This document shows positions 8,155 to 15,728 of a stretch of DNA of 43,489 nucleotides, one piece after another. Source of the stretch: Asaia bogorensis (GTDB taxonomy: Bacteria; Pseudomonadota; Alphaproteobacteria; SHVZ01). The number at the start of each line of letters is the position of its first letter. The first letter of the stretch is position 1. A program made the translations under genes and the position numbers. The stretch lies in assembly GCA_945897335.1 (NCBI GenBank), contig CAMDFP010000006.1, positions 1-43,489 on the forward strand, in the 5' to 3' direction. Under the pieces are notes generated by a model, which did not search any database, had not been told where the DNA came from, and saw only the letters and a list, made by a program, of their open reading frames with translations.

Positions 8155-8814
8155 TCAGTCGCCCCTGGCCCGCTTCGCCCACAACTCGGCGGCAGCGGCA
8201 TCTGGAGCAAGATCGAGCTCGCCGTTGAGATAGGCGTCGGCCAGACGGGCCGCGGCCCCGCCATGCCCGGCCGCGCCGGCCTTCCCGTACCAGGCGACCG
8301 CCGGGGCCGACGCGCGTGCGACTCCGCGGCCGAATTCGAAGACCTCGCCCAGGTCGTTCATCGCCGTCACATCACCCTCGGCCGCCAGGCGTTCGAGTAC
8401 CGGCACCGCCTCGGCATGCCGGCCGCTCATCTGGAGTGCGATCCGCGCGATCTTCAGCGCCGGCACATCGCCCGGATGCAGCCTGAGCGCGGTCAGTGCC
8501 GGCTCAACCGCCTCGCCGTAGCGCATGGCGGCGGTGGTGGCGACGGCGAGGTCGAAGTGGAGGGTCCAGTCGTCGGGATGGCGGGTCAGAAGATCCCGGT
8601 AGGTGAGGATGCTCATGCCGCCGTCGCCGACGGCAAGGAAGGCGCGCCCGAGATTGCGCCGGCTCTCGTCGTCCGCGGGGTTTTCGGCGATCGCGCGCTC
8701 GCAGGCGGCGACGTTGCCTTCGGCCGCCATCGCCGCGCATCGGGCCGCGAGGCTCTGCTGGGCGGAGGCGGGCGACGTGATCACGAGAGCGGCCAGGAAG
8801 GCATGCAGATGCAT
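8155..8814 (-). CDS. Exported TPR/Sel1-repeat protein
   Basis: A 219-residue protein with a short Sec-type signal (MHLHAFLAALVITSPASAQQ) followed by helical repeats. Residues from about 30 to 140 read as tetratricopeptide repeats (for example ESRRNLGRAFLAVGDGGMSI). The C-terminal part carries Sel1-like repeats (AMNDLGEVFEFGRGVA, then AAARLADAYLNGELDLA). Such proteins are scaffolds for protein contacts in the periplasm. No partner is evident. The ribosome-binding site is weak (GGCGG). The next minus-strand gene lies 18 bases upstream of its start, so they may be cotranscribed. Confidence 0.8.
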   Translation of the reverse strand: MHLHAFLAALVITSPASAQQSLAARCAAMAAEGNVAACERAIAENPADDESRRNLGRAFLAVGDGGMSILTYRDLLTRHPDDWTLHFDLAVATTAAMRYGEAVEPALTALRLHPGDVPALKIARIALQMSGRHAEAVPVLERLAAEGDVTAMNDLGEVFEFGRGVARASAPAVAWYGKAGAAGHGGAAARLADAYLNGELDLAPDAAAAELWAKRARGD

Positions 8815-8832
8815 GCCGCCGAGGCTAGCAAA

Positions 8833-9426
8833 TCACTGCTGGCGTAGTCCCGGGACGTTCAGCTCGCCGGACTCGATCGCGCGCTTGAGCGCCTCGATGC
8901 CCTTCTGCATCTCGTCCGACATCTCGCGCATCTTGGCGAGTTCCTTGGTCTCGGCCTCGCCGAAGGGCCGCTTGGTCGCGATCTGGCTCGCATCGAGGAC
9001 GCGGGCGAGGTAGCGGCCGCGGAGACGGGCCGAAAGGTTGATCGCCGCCTCGACCTCGGTCGCGGTCACGGTCAGGACCGCCTTGGCGATCTCGGACTTG
9101 GCCTGGCTGCGGGCGAAGCCGTCGAGCTCACGGAGATACTGGACCGGGTTAACCGCGTGCCTGCCGGGGTCGACCGCCGCGGGCTTGGGCTCCGGCTTGG
9201 GGGTGCCGAGTGCAATGGTCCGGCCCGCCGCCTTCAAGGTCGCCTGGACCCTGGGCGGGATGACCGGGAGCGGTCCGGCCGGCGCTGCCGCCGGGCGGGG
9301 AGCGTGACTCGAATTGGCAGCTTCCGGGTACGGCTCCCAGCCGAGAGCCTCCTTGGCCGCCTCCTTGGTGCGGTTTCCGATCGACGAGGTCGCCTGGCGA
9401 ACCAGGCCGGCAAGTGAAGCGGCCAT
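8833..9426 (-). CDS. Hypothetical helical protein
   Basis: A 197-residue protein that I do not recognise. The N-terminal 30 residues are amphipathic (MAASLAGLVRQATSSIGNRT). Residues about 35-90 are Pro/Ala-rich and probably disordered. The C-terminal half is predicted helical, with charged heptad-like stretches such as AETKELAKMREMSDEMQKGI. No signal peptide or membrane segment is seen. AGGGA lies nine bases before the ATG at 9426. The order amphipathic helix, linker, helical domain is loosely reminiscent of granule- or membrane-associated proteins, but I assign no function. The next gene downstream on the same strand is the TPR protein. Confidence 0.72.
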   Translation of the reverse strand: MAASLAGLVRQATSSIGNRTKEAAKEALGWEPYPEAANSSHAPRPAAAPAGPLPVIPPRVQATLKAAGRTIALGTPKPEPKPAAVDPGRHAVNPVQYLRELDGFARSQAKSEIAKAVLTVTATEVEAAINLSARLRGRYLARVLDASQIATKRPFGEAETKELAKMREMSDEMQKGIEALKRAIESGELNVPGLRQQ

Positions 9427-9596
9427 GCGTCGTCCCTATCACTCTTTGTGGCCAAGGCTCGGCCACGGGGTAGTCCGCCTCCCTTGCTGCAACCCTCGTG
9501 CCGGTCCCGAAGCCCCGTAAGTTCCGCCCTCGCGCCCGGGTCCGGGCAAGTCTTGCCCATCCGCCCCCGACCCGCCGGAAAGACCTGCCGCCCGCA

Positions 9597-9602
9597 TTGA
9601 CA
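9597..9602 (+). promoter_or_regulatory. TTGACA -35 element before the PCuAC-like gene
   Basis: A perfect TTGACA lies 35 bases before the ATG at 9632. The -10 region 17-18 bases on (around 9620-9626, GAGATG) is poor, which is common in alphaproteobacterial promoters. If real, transcription would start at about 9632, making the message leaderless and ruling out the ATG at 9623. A GGGCAA/TTGCCC hairpin (9552-9566) lies just upstream. Confidence 0.4.
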
Positions 9603-9631
9603 GTTGCACCGCGCGACCCGAGATGTGGGTC

Positions 9632-10051
9632 ATGCGCGCTCTCCTCGCTCTCCTGTTCGCCCTTGGCCTCGCCGGCCCGGCCGCCGCCCATTCCTACAAG
9701 GTCGGCGGCATCATGGTCGGCCATGTCTGGGTCAAGCCGACGTCGAACGGCGAGACCGAGGTCTTCGTCACCCTCCTCAACAAGGCGAACGCGGTCGACC
9801 ATCTCACCGCCGTTTTCGTCCCCTCGGCCCAGAAGATCGGGATCTTCGATGCCTCGTCCCGCCGAATCGGCGCGGTCGAGCTGCCGACGAATCGCCCGGT
9901 TTCCCTCAAGCCGGGCGGCACCCGCATCGTGCTGGTGGGCGTCGACAGGCCGCTCCGCGTCGGCGACAGACTCAAGCTGACGCTGGTCTTTGCCAAGGCA
10001 GGGGACGTCGCCGTCGAGGCCATGGTCGAGGCGGGACCGTCCCACGGTTGA
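9632..10051 (+). CDS. PCuAC-fold (DUF461) periplasmic protein lacking copper ligands
   Basis: A 139-residue exported protein. The signal is MRALLALLFALGLAGPAAA, and the mature protein starts at His-Ser-Tyr. The layout matches the PCuAC copper chaperones: IMVGHVWVKPTSNGETEVFV, then PVSLKPGGTRIVLVGVDRPL (usually LKPGGxHLMLMGL), then GDRLKLTLVFAKAG. The methionines and histidines that bind Cu(I) in PCuAC are replaced here: Val in the EVFVTLLN strand, IFD where HEM is usual, and RIVLVG where HLMLMG is usual. It probably does not bind copper the canonical way. I prefer the ATG at 9632 over 9623 because it gives a standard signal peptide and fits the promoter. Eight-base-scale spacing to the PilZ gene suggests cotranscription. 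Confidence 0.75.
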   Translation: MRALLALLFALGLAGPAAAHSYKVGGIMVGHVWVKPTSNGETEVFVTLLNKANAVDHLTAVFVPSAQKIGIFDASSRRIGAVELPTNRPVSLKPGGTRIVLVGVDRPLRVGDRLKLTLVFAKAGDVAVEAMVEAGPSHG

Positions 10052-10111
10052 GTATCTTGGGTGCCGGTCGCTAAAGTGCGGCCAACCAAGAACGTCGTGG
10101 AGGCTGTCCCC

Positions 10112-10480
10112 GTGTCGACCACCAAACCGCCGCCCGCAGAGCCGGGCTGGCTAAAGCGCCTGGCCGGTCTCGGCCAGGCACTGCTCGGCTCGAGTTCGGC
10201 CAACCGCCGCCGCTACCGACGCTACCCGGTGGCCGAGTTGGCTCAGGTGACTTCAGGGGACAAGACCTTCGAGTGCGAGGTCGCCAACGTCTCGACCGGC
10301 GGCGCGCTGCTGGTGCCGGCCTTGCCCCTGATCGCCGGTGCCACCTTCACGCTGACCCATCCCTCCTCGACCATCAGCCTGACCGGCCGCGTGATCGCCC
10401 AGGCTGACGACGGCACCCGCATCGAATTCGACCAGCCCACCGCCGGAGCCATCGTTTCTGCCTGGATGCGGTCGAGCTGA
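10112..10480 (+). CDS. PilZ domain protein, probable cyclic di-GMP receptor
   Basis: A 122-residue single-domain protein. The PilZ cyclic di-GMP motifs are both present: the arginine cluster RRRYRRYPV (residues 32-40, RxxxR) and NVSTGG (59-64, matching D/NxSxxG). After a disordered, basic N-terminus (TTKPPPAEPGWLKRL), the rest is a beta barrel. I choose GTG 10112 because GGAGG (10099-10103) is eight bases upstream. A longer version from GTG 10061 is possible but has no ribosome-binding site. Its stop is eight bases before the ABC permease gene, so it may be the first gene of the amine-uptake operon or cotranscribed with it. Confidence 0.85.
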   Translation: MSTTKPPPAEPGWLKRLAGLGQALLGSSSANRRRYRRYPVAELAQVTSGDKTFECEVANVSTGGALLVPALPLIAGATFTLTHPSSTISLTGRVIAQADDGTRIEFDQPTAGAIVSAWMRSS

Positions 10481-10488
10481 CGCCGCTC

Positions 10489-11310
10489 ATGACTGCGGCG
10501 CTCACTCGCATGCGGCCGGGTCGCTGGGCGCTGCCGGCGGCGGTCGTGCTCGTCTATCTCTACATACTGTCGCCGGTGGTGTTCGTCGCCTGGATCGCCT
10601 TCTTCGACCAGGACATCATCGTCTTCCCGCCCGAGCACTACACGCTGCGCTGGTTCACCCAGGTCTGGGAGCGCCGCGCCTTCCAGCGGGGCTTCATGAC
10701 CTCGTTCCAGGTGGCGGCGGTCGCCATGGTCTGCGGCGTGGCGCTGGGCACGCTGGCCTCGATCGCGCTGGTCCGCTACCGCTTCCCCGGCCGGGAAGCC
10801 CTGAACACGCTGCTGCTCTCGCCGCTGATCGTTCCCGGCATCGTCGCCGGCGTCGCCATCTACGTCTTCTTCGTCCAGCTCGACAACCTGTTCGAATGGG
10901 AGCTGAAGGGCACGCTGCCCGGCTTGGTCGCGGCCCATGTCATGCTGACCCTCCCTTGGACCGTGCGCCTGATCTCCGCCAGCCTTCAGGGGATCGACCG
11001 CTCGGTCGAGGAGGCGGCGATGAATCTCGGTGCCAATTCCTGGACCGTCTTCCGCCGCATCACCTTCCCGATGATGCGCGCCGGCATCGTCGCCGCGGCG
11101 CTGTTCAGCTTCATCACCTCATTCGAGAACCTGGAGCTGACCCTGTTCCTGGTCGGCCCCGGGCGGACCACGCTGCCGGTGGCGGTGCTCGCATATCTAG
11201 AATTCAAGGTCGATCCGCTCATCGCCGCGGTCGCCTTCGTCCAGATCGTCATCATCGGCGCGCTGATGCTGATCACCGACCGCTACGTCAAGCTCTCGAG
11301 GATCGTCTGA
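10489..11310 (+). CDS. ABC transporter permease, polyamine/PotC type
   Basis: A 273-residue inner-membrane permease with about six membrane helices. The EAA loop that contacts the ATPase is at residues 175-198 (EEAAMNLGANSWTVFRRITF). The N-terminal HYTLRWF segment and the overall arrangement place it with PotC-like components of spermidine/putrescine (POPT family) importers. It forms the channel with the PotB-like permease encoded at 13467. Starts at ATG 10489 or the in-frame ATG at 10510. It lies eight bases after pilZ and one base before the ATPase gene, within a long operon. The gene order permease-ATPase-binding protein-permease is uncommon. Confidence 0.92.
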   Translation: MTAALTRMRPGRWALPAAVVLVYLYILSPVVFVAWIAFFDQDIIVFPPEHYTLRWFTQVWERRAFQRGFMTSFQVAAVAMVCGVALGTLASIALVRYRFPGREALNTLLLSPLIVPGIVAGVAIYVFFVQLDNLFEWELKGTLPGLVAAHVMLTLPWTVRLISASLQGIDRSVEEAAMNLGANSWTVFRRITFPMMRAGIVAAALFSFITSFENLELTLFLVGPGRTTLPVAVLAYLEFKVDPLIAAVAFVQIVIIGALMLITDRYVKLSRIV

Positions 11311-11311
11311 C

Positions 11312-12376
11312 ATGGCCAGGGTAACACTCGACCATCTGGTCAAGGTCTACGGCACCAACCGCGTGGTCGACGACGTCTCGCTGAGCGTCGAGCAGGGCGA
11401 GCTGGTGGCCCTGCTGGGACCCTCCGGCTGCGGCAAAACGACGACGCTCCGCATGATCGCGGGCTTCGTCGAGGCGACCTCGGGACGCGTCCTCATCGGC
11501 GATGAGGACGTGACCGAGCTTCCGCCCTTCCGTCGCAACACCGGCATGGTGTTCCAGGGCTATGCTCTCTTCCCGCACATGACGGTGGCCGGCAACGTCG
11601 CCTTCGGTCTCGAGATGCGGAAGGTCGGCAAGGCCGAGACCGAGGCCCGGGTCGCGCGGGCGCTGGAACTGGTGCGCCTCGGCCATCTCGGCGAGCGCTA
11701 TCCGCGCCAGCTCTCCGGCGGCCAGCAGCAACGTGTGGCGCTCGCCCGCGCGCTGGTGATCGAGCCCGAAGTGTTCCTGCTGGACGAGCCGCTCTCCAAC
11801 CTGGATGCCAAGCTCCGCCACGAGGTGCGGGTCGAGATCCGCCAGCTGCAGCAGAGCCTCGGCCTCACCACCGTCTTCGTCACCCACGACCAGGAAGAGG
11901 CGCTGACGCTGGCCGACCGCCTGGTGGTGATGAGCCAGGGCGTGATCCAGCAGATCGGCACGCCGACCGAACTCTACGAGCGTCCGGCCAATGCCTTCGT
12001 CGCCGACTTCATCGGCAAGTCGAACTTCCTGAAGGGCCGACTCGCCTCGCCTGGAAGCTTCGTCACCGAAGGCGGGCTCGAGATCAAGGTGCCGGCCGAC
12101 GGATCCCCCGCTTCGCTGCTGGCGATCCGGCCGGAGAAGATCGCTCTCGGCGCGCCGGCCATGGGCCTCGACAACCGCATCCAGGGCACCGTCGAGCTGG
12201 TGACTTATCTTGGGTCCCTCACCGAATACCGGGTCCGTCTTTCGCCGGCGGAGACGCTCACGATCTCGCGGCCCAACACCGACCGGGCGGAGGCCAGCGT
12301 CACGCAGGGCCAGACCGTGGTGCTCGGCTGGCGCGCCGAGGCCGGGCTGTTGCTGGCCGAGCCGGCGGCTCGGTAG
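11312..12376 (+). CDS. ABC transporter ATP-binding protein, polyamine/PotA type
   Basis: A 354-residue ATPase that powers the importer on the cytoplasmic face. Walker A is GPSGCGKTT at residues 36-44, the Q-loop is in MVFQGYALFPHMTV, the signature LSGGQQQ begins at residue 134, Walker B is VFLLDEP (154-160), and the switch histidine is in VTHDQEEA. The C-terminal third (from about residue 235) is a TOBE-type regulatory domain (LAIRPEKI), as in PotA and FbpC. It starts one base after the permease stop. The binding-protein gene follows after 32 bases that carry a direct repeat and strong Shine-Dalgarno sequence. Confidence 0.95.
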   Translation: MARVTLDHLVKVYGTNRVVDDVSLSVEQGELVALLGPSGCGKTTTLRMIAGFVEATSGRVLIGDEDVTELPPFRRNTGMVFQGYALFPHMTVAGNVAFGLEMRKVGKAETEARVARALELVRLGHLGERYPRQLSGGQQQRVALARALVIEPEVFLLDEPLSNLDAKLRHEVRVEIRQLQQSLGLTTVFVTHDQEEALTLADRLVVMSQGVIQQIGTPTELYERPANAFVADFIGKSNFLKGRLASPGSFVTEGGLEIKVPADGSPASLLAIRPEKIALGAPAMGLDNRIQGTVELVTYLGSLTEYRVRLSPAETLTISRPNTDRAEASVTQGQTVVLGWRAEAGLLLAEPAAR

Positions 12377-12377
12377 T

Positions 12378-12398
12378 ATCGAACAATAAAATCGAACA
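12378..12398 (+). repeat. Short direct repeat before the binding-protein gene
   Basis: ATCGAACA occurs at 12378-12385 and again at 12391-12398, separated by ATAAA, directly before the ribosome-binding site AGGAGG (12398-12403). The unpaired A-rich sequence may enhance translation, since binding proteins must outnumber the other transporter parts. A protein-binding role is also possible. Confidence 0.35.
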
Positions 12399-12408
12399 GG
12401 AGGACTTC

Positions 12409-13461
12409 ATGCGTCACTCACTCACCCGCCGGCAGTTGCTGGCCTCCACCGGCCTCGCCGCCGGCGGACTCGCGCTCACGGCCTCGGGCGTCAGCGCCCA
12501 GTCGCTCTCCTGCAGCGACGTCAATGTCGGCACCTGGGGCGGCGACTACCAGGACCTGCTTATCGCCAATTTCGAAAAGCGCGTGCTCGGCGGCCTCAAG
12601 GTCGAGGTTGCCCATGACGTCGCCAACGCGCCGCCGCGCAAGACCAAGCTGGTGACCGAGCGCACGGCGCGGAAGGGCACCATGGACGTGGCTCTCCTCT
12701 CCGAGAGCGACATGTACGAGGTCTACAAGGCCGGCGTTTTCGAGGAGCTCGACTACTCCAAGCTCAAGAACGGCGCCAACATCATACCGGCGCTCCGCCG
12801 CAGCTATTCGATCCCGCATATCTATTCGGGCAAGATCATCCTCTACAATCCGAACAAGGTCAGCCCGGCGCCGACCTCCTATGCCGACCTCTGGGACCCG
12901 AAATACAAGGGCCGCGTCGGCTTCGCCGACGGCCTCTACATCCAGATCATCGAGGCGGCGGCGATCATCAACGGCGGCTCGGTGACCAACCTCGAACCCG
13001 GCAAGGCCAAGCTGGCCGAGCTGAAGAAGCTCGATGCCAAGGTGTACCCCTCTAACGAGGCGCTGGCGGCGGCGCTGAAGAGCGAGGAGGTCTGGTTCAC
13101 CATCATGTGGCGCGCCCGCGGCGTGCAGTGGCGGAACTCGGGCATCCCGGTCGCACTCGCGGTGCCGAAGGAAGGCGCGACGCCGATCATCTTCGAGGCG
13201 GCGATCCCCAAGAACGCCCCCAACAAGGACTGCGCCTACGCCTATCTCGACGCCATGCTCGACCCGCAGGGCCAAGCCGGCTTCGCCGCCAAGATGGGCT
13301 ATGTGCCGACGGTGACCAACGCGACACTCGACGCCAAGCTCACCGCCGACTTGTCGTTCACCGCCGACGAACAGAAAAAGTTCATCCTCCCGGACCTCGA
13401 ATACGTCGCCAAGAACAACGCGAGCCTGCTCGACTGGTGGAACCGCGAGTTCAAAGGCTGA
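12409..13461 (+). CDS. ABC transporter substrate-binding protein, PotD/POPT type, Tat signal
   Basis: A 350-residue periplasmic receptor. The signal MRHSLTRRQLLASTGLAAGG contains the twin-arginine motif TRRQLL and cleaves near SGVSAQ (residue 31). The mature part starts VNVGTWGGDYQDLL, typical of PotD-like extracellular solute-binding proteins that bind polyamines, opines or related amines. Other family marks are SYSIPHIYSGKIILYNP, YADLWDPKYKGRVGF and MLDPQGQAGFAAKMGYVPT. The acidic residues used by PotD to bind amines cannot be aligned by eye, so the ligand is open. AGGAGG precedes the ATG at 12409. It precedes the second permease by five bases. Confidence 0.92.
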   Translation: MRHSLTRRQLLASTGLAAGGLALTASGVSAQSLSCSDVNVGTWGGDYQDLLIANFEKRVLGGLKVEVAHDVANAPPRKTKLVTERTARKGTMDVALLSESDMYEVYKAGVFEELDYSKLKNGANIIPALRRSYSIPHIYSGKIILYNPNKVSPAPTSYADLWDPKYKGRVGFADGLYIQIIEAAAIINGGSVTNLEPGKAKLAELKKLDAKVYPSNEALAAALKSEEVWFTIMWRARGVQWRNSGIPVALAVPKEGATPIIFEAAIPKNAPNKDCAYAYLDAMLDPQGQAGFAAKMGYVPTVTNATLDAKLTADLSFTADEQKKFILPDLEYVAKNNASLLDWWNREFKG

Positions 13462-13466
13462 CCTGA

Positions 13467-14336
13467 ATGACGGCGCTGGCAGCAGGCGACCGGAGGCGGT
13501 CGCTCGCCCCTCTTCTCCTGCTGCCGGCCGCCGTGCTCGTGCTGGCGGTCCTCGGCATGCCGCTGCTGACGCTGTTCCGCTACAGCTTCAACCGATTTGT
13601 CCCGGGCCAGCTCATGGTCGAGGCGATGACGTGGGACAACTACGCCCGCTTCTTCCAGGACCCCTACTTCCTCAACGTGCTCTGGACCACAGTCCAGGTG
13701 GCGATCCTCTGTACCGTGCTCAGCGTGATCCTGGCGTTCCCGGTCGCCTATTTCCTCGCCAGGACCCAGAGCCGCTTCAAGAGCCTCCTGATCATCCTGA
13801 CCGTGTTCCCGCTGTTGGTCGGCAATGTCGTGCGCGCCGCCGGCTGGATGGCGCTGCTCGGCAACCAGGGCTTCGTCAACGCGGTGTTGATCTGGCTCGG
13901 CCTCGTCCAGCAGCCGGTCAAGATCCTCTACACACCGGTCGCCGTGGTCGTCGGCATCATCGCCGTCGTGCTGCCCTACATGATCCTGACTTTGCAGAGC
14001 GTCATCGAGAGCATCGACCGCTCGGTCGAGGAGGCCGCGGCCAATCTCGGCGCGCGGCCGATCACGGTCTTCCGCCGCATCATCCTGCCCCTGTCGCTGC
14101 CGGGCGTGCTGGCCGGCACCGTGTTGGTCGGCATCCTCTGCATGAATGCCTATGCGACGCCGGTGCTGCTCGGGGGATCTCAGTTCAAGATGATGGCCCC
14201 TGCCCTCTACGACCAGGTCGCCCGCGCCAGCAACTGGCCGTTCGGCGCGGCGCTGGCCTTCGTCCTGATGGTGGCGACGGTCCTCCTCACCCTCGCCTCG
14301 ACCCTGGTGCTGAAGCGCCGAACGACAAGAGACTGA
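13467..14336 (+). CDS. ABC transporter permease, polyamine/PotB type
   Basis: A 289-residue membrane protein with six predicted helices. The EAA loop at residues 189-213 (EEAAANLGARPITVFRRIIL) docks on the ATPase. The N-terminal half, with RYSFNRF and WDNYARFFQDPYFLN, is typical of PotB-like permeases. With the PotC-like gene at 10489 it forms the heterodimeric channel. The start at ATG 13467 lies five bases after the binding-protein stop, so translation is probably coupled. The next gene, for the glutamine synthetase homologue, begins 16 bases after its stop. Confidence 0.92.
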   Translation: MTALAAGDRRRSLAPLLLLPAAVLVLAVLGMPLLTLFRYSFNRFVPGQLMVEAMTWDNYARFFQDPYFLNVLWTTVQVAILCTVLSVILAFPVAYFLARTQSRFKSLLIILTVFPLLVGNVVRAAGWMALLGNQGFVNAVLIWLGLVQQPVKILYTPVAVVVGIIAVVLPYMILTLQSVIESIDRSVEEAAANLGARPITVFRRIILPLSLPGVLAGTVLVGILCMNAYATPVLLGGSQFKMMAPALYDQVARASNWPFGAALAFVLMVATVLLTLASTLVLKRRTTRD

Positions 14337-14352
14337 ATAGGAACAGCCGCCG

Positions 14353-15726
14353 ATGCCGATCACGCCCGATCAGGTCAAGACCGCCGCCGATGCCAAGAAG
14401 ATCGTCCAGGAACGCGGCCTGACCCATGTGAAGGTCGGCGTCTTCGACATGGACGGCATCCTCCGCGGCAAATACATGGGCCGCGACAAGTTCTTCTCGG
14501 CGCTGGAAAGCGGCTTCGGCTTCTGCGACGTGGTGCTGGGATGGGACTCGAACGACCAGCTCTACGACAATGTCAGCTACACCGGCTGGCACACGGCATA
14601 TCCCGACGCCTTCGTCCGCGTCGTGCCCGAAAGCTGCCGCGAGCTTCCGGAAGAGGACAACGCGCTCTTCTTCCTCTCCGAGTTCGTCGGCAAGGCCGAG
14701 GAGATCTGCCCCCGCGGCGTGCTCCGGCGTACGATCGAAAAAGCCAACAAGATGGGCTTCGACCCCTTGAGCGCGGTCGAGTTCGAGTTCTTCGTCTTCG
14801 ACGAGACGCCGGAGTCGGTGCGCGAGAAGAACTACCGGAACCTGAAGCCGCTCACCCCCGGCTTCTTCGGCTATTCGGTACTGCGCAACTCGGTGCACGG
14901 CGATCTCTACAACGAGCTCTTGGCATTCTGCGAGACGATGAATTTCGGCATCGAGGGCCTCCACACCGAGACCGGCGCCGGCGTGCTCGAAGCCGCGATC
15001 CGCGTCGACTCAACGCTGGCATCCGCCGACAAGGCGGCCCTGTTCAAGACCTTCGCCAAGGTCTTCTTCCAGCGCCGCGGCCTGATGGCGACCTTCATGG
15101 CGAAGTGGTCGAAGGACTGGCCGGGCCAGTCCGGCCACATCCACGTCTCGCTGAAGGACGGCAAGGGCAAGGGCGCCTTCCACGACCCCAAGGGCCGCTT
15201 CTCCATGAGCCCGCTGATGGAGAGCTTCGTCGCCGGCCAGCAGGCGCTGATGCCGGAGCTGCTGGCGATGGTGTCGCCGACGGTGAATTCCTACACCCGG
15301 CTGATCCCGGGATTCTGGGCGCCGACCAACGCCACCTGGGGCGTCGAGAACCGGACGACCGCGCTCCGCGTCATCCCGGGATCGCCGAAGTCGCAGCGGG
15401 TCGAGTACCGCATCGCCGCCGCCGACCAGAATCCCTACCTGGCGCTCTCGGTCGCCCTCGGCTCCGGCCTCTGGGGCATCGAGAACAAGCTGAAGCTGGG
15501 CGATCCGATCAGCGGCAACTCCTACGACCAGAAGCACCCGGCCAAGCTCACGTTGCCCTCGACGCTCTGGGACGCGGCGCAGCGGCTGAAGGCCTCGAAG
15601 GCGGCACGCTCCCTGTTCGGCGACGCCTTCGTCGAGCACTATGCCGCGACCCGCGAATGGGAAGAGCGCGAGAACCGCAAGCACATCTCCGACTGGCAGC
15701 TCGGCCGCTACTTCGAGATCATCTGA
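14353..15726 (+). CDS. Glutamine synthetase-like gamma-glutamyl-amine ligase (PuuA/IpuC type)
   Basis: A 457-residue type I-like glutamine synthetase homologue. The GS catalytic residues are conserved: metal ligands E143 and E145 (VEFEFFVF), E206 and E213 (TETGAGVLE), H262 (SGHIH), R339 (NRTTALR) and the RVEYR block with E351. The N-terminus VGVFDMDGILRGKYM and the position in an amine-transport operon point to ATP-dependent joining of glutamate to an amine, as in PuuA (putrescine) or IpuC (isopropylamine), rather than ammonia assimilation. No adenylylation-site region typical of GlnA is apparent. The aldehyde dehydrogenase start follows two bases after the stop. The amine substrate is unknown. 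Confidence 0.88.
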   Translation: MPITPDQVKTAADAKKIVQERGLTHVKVGVFDMDGILRGKYMGRDKFFSALESGFGFCDVVLGWDSNDQLYDNVSYTGWHTAYPDAFVRVVPESCRELPEEDNALFFLSEFVGKAEEICPRGVLRRTIEKANKMGFDPLSAVEFEFFVFDETPESVREKNYRNLKPLTPGFFGYSVLRNSVHGDLYNELLAFCETMNFGIEGLHTETGAGVLEAAIRVDSTLASADKAALFKTFAKVFFQRRGLMATFMAKWSKDWPGQSGHIHVSLKDGKGKGAFHDPKGRFSMSPLMESFVAGQQALMPELLAMVSPTVNSYTRLIPGFWAPTNATWGVENRTTALRVIPGSPKSQRVEYRIAAADQNPYLALSVALGSGLWGIENKLKLGDPISGNSYDQKHPAKLTLPSTLWDAAQRLKASKAARSLFGDAFVEHYAATREWEERENRKHISDWQLGRYFEII

Positions 15727-15728
15727 CC

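Noticed and set aside
10489-14336. Iron(III) ABC importer
   Set aside because: Permeases are two separate PotB/PotC-like proteins rather than one fused FbpB-like protein, and the enzymes in the operon act on amines and aldehydes.
14541-15728. N-terminal extension of the aldehyde dehydrogenase into the synthetase gene
   Set aside because: The frame lies wholly inside the synthetase gene in another frame and is low complexity; the aldehyde dehydrogenase fold begins at ATG 15729.
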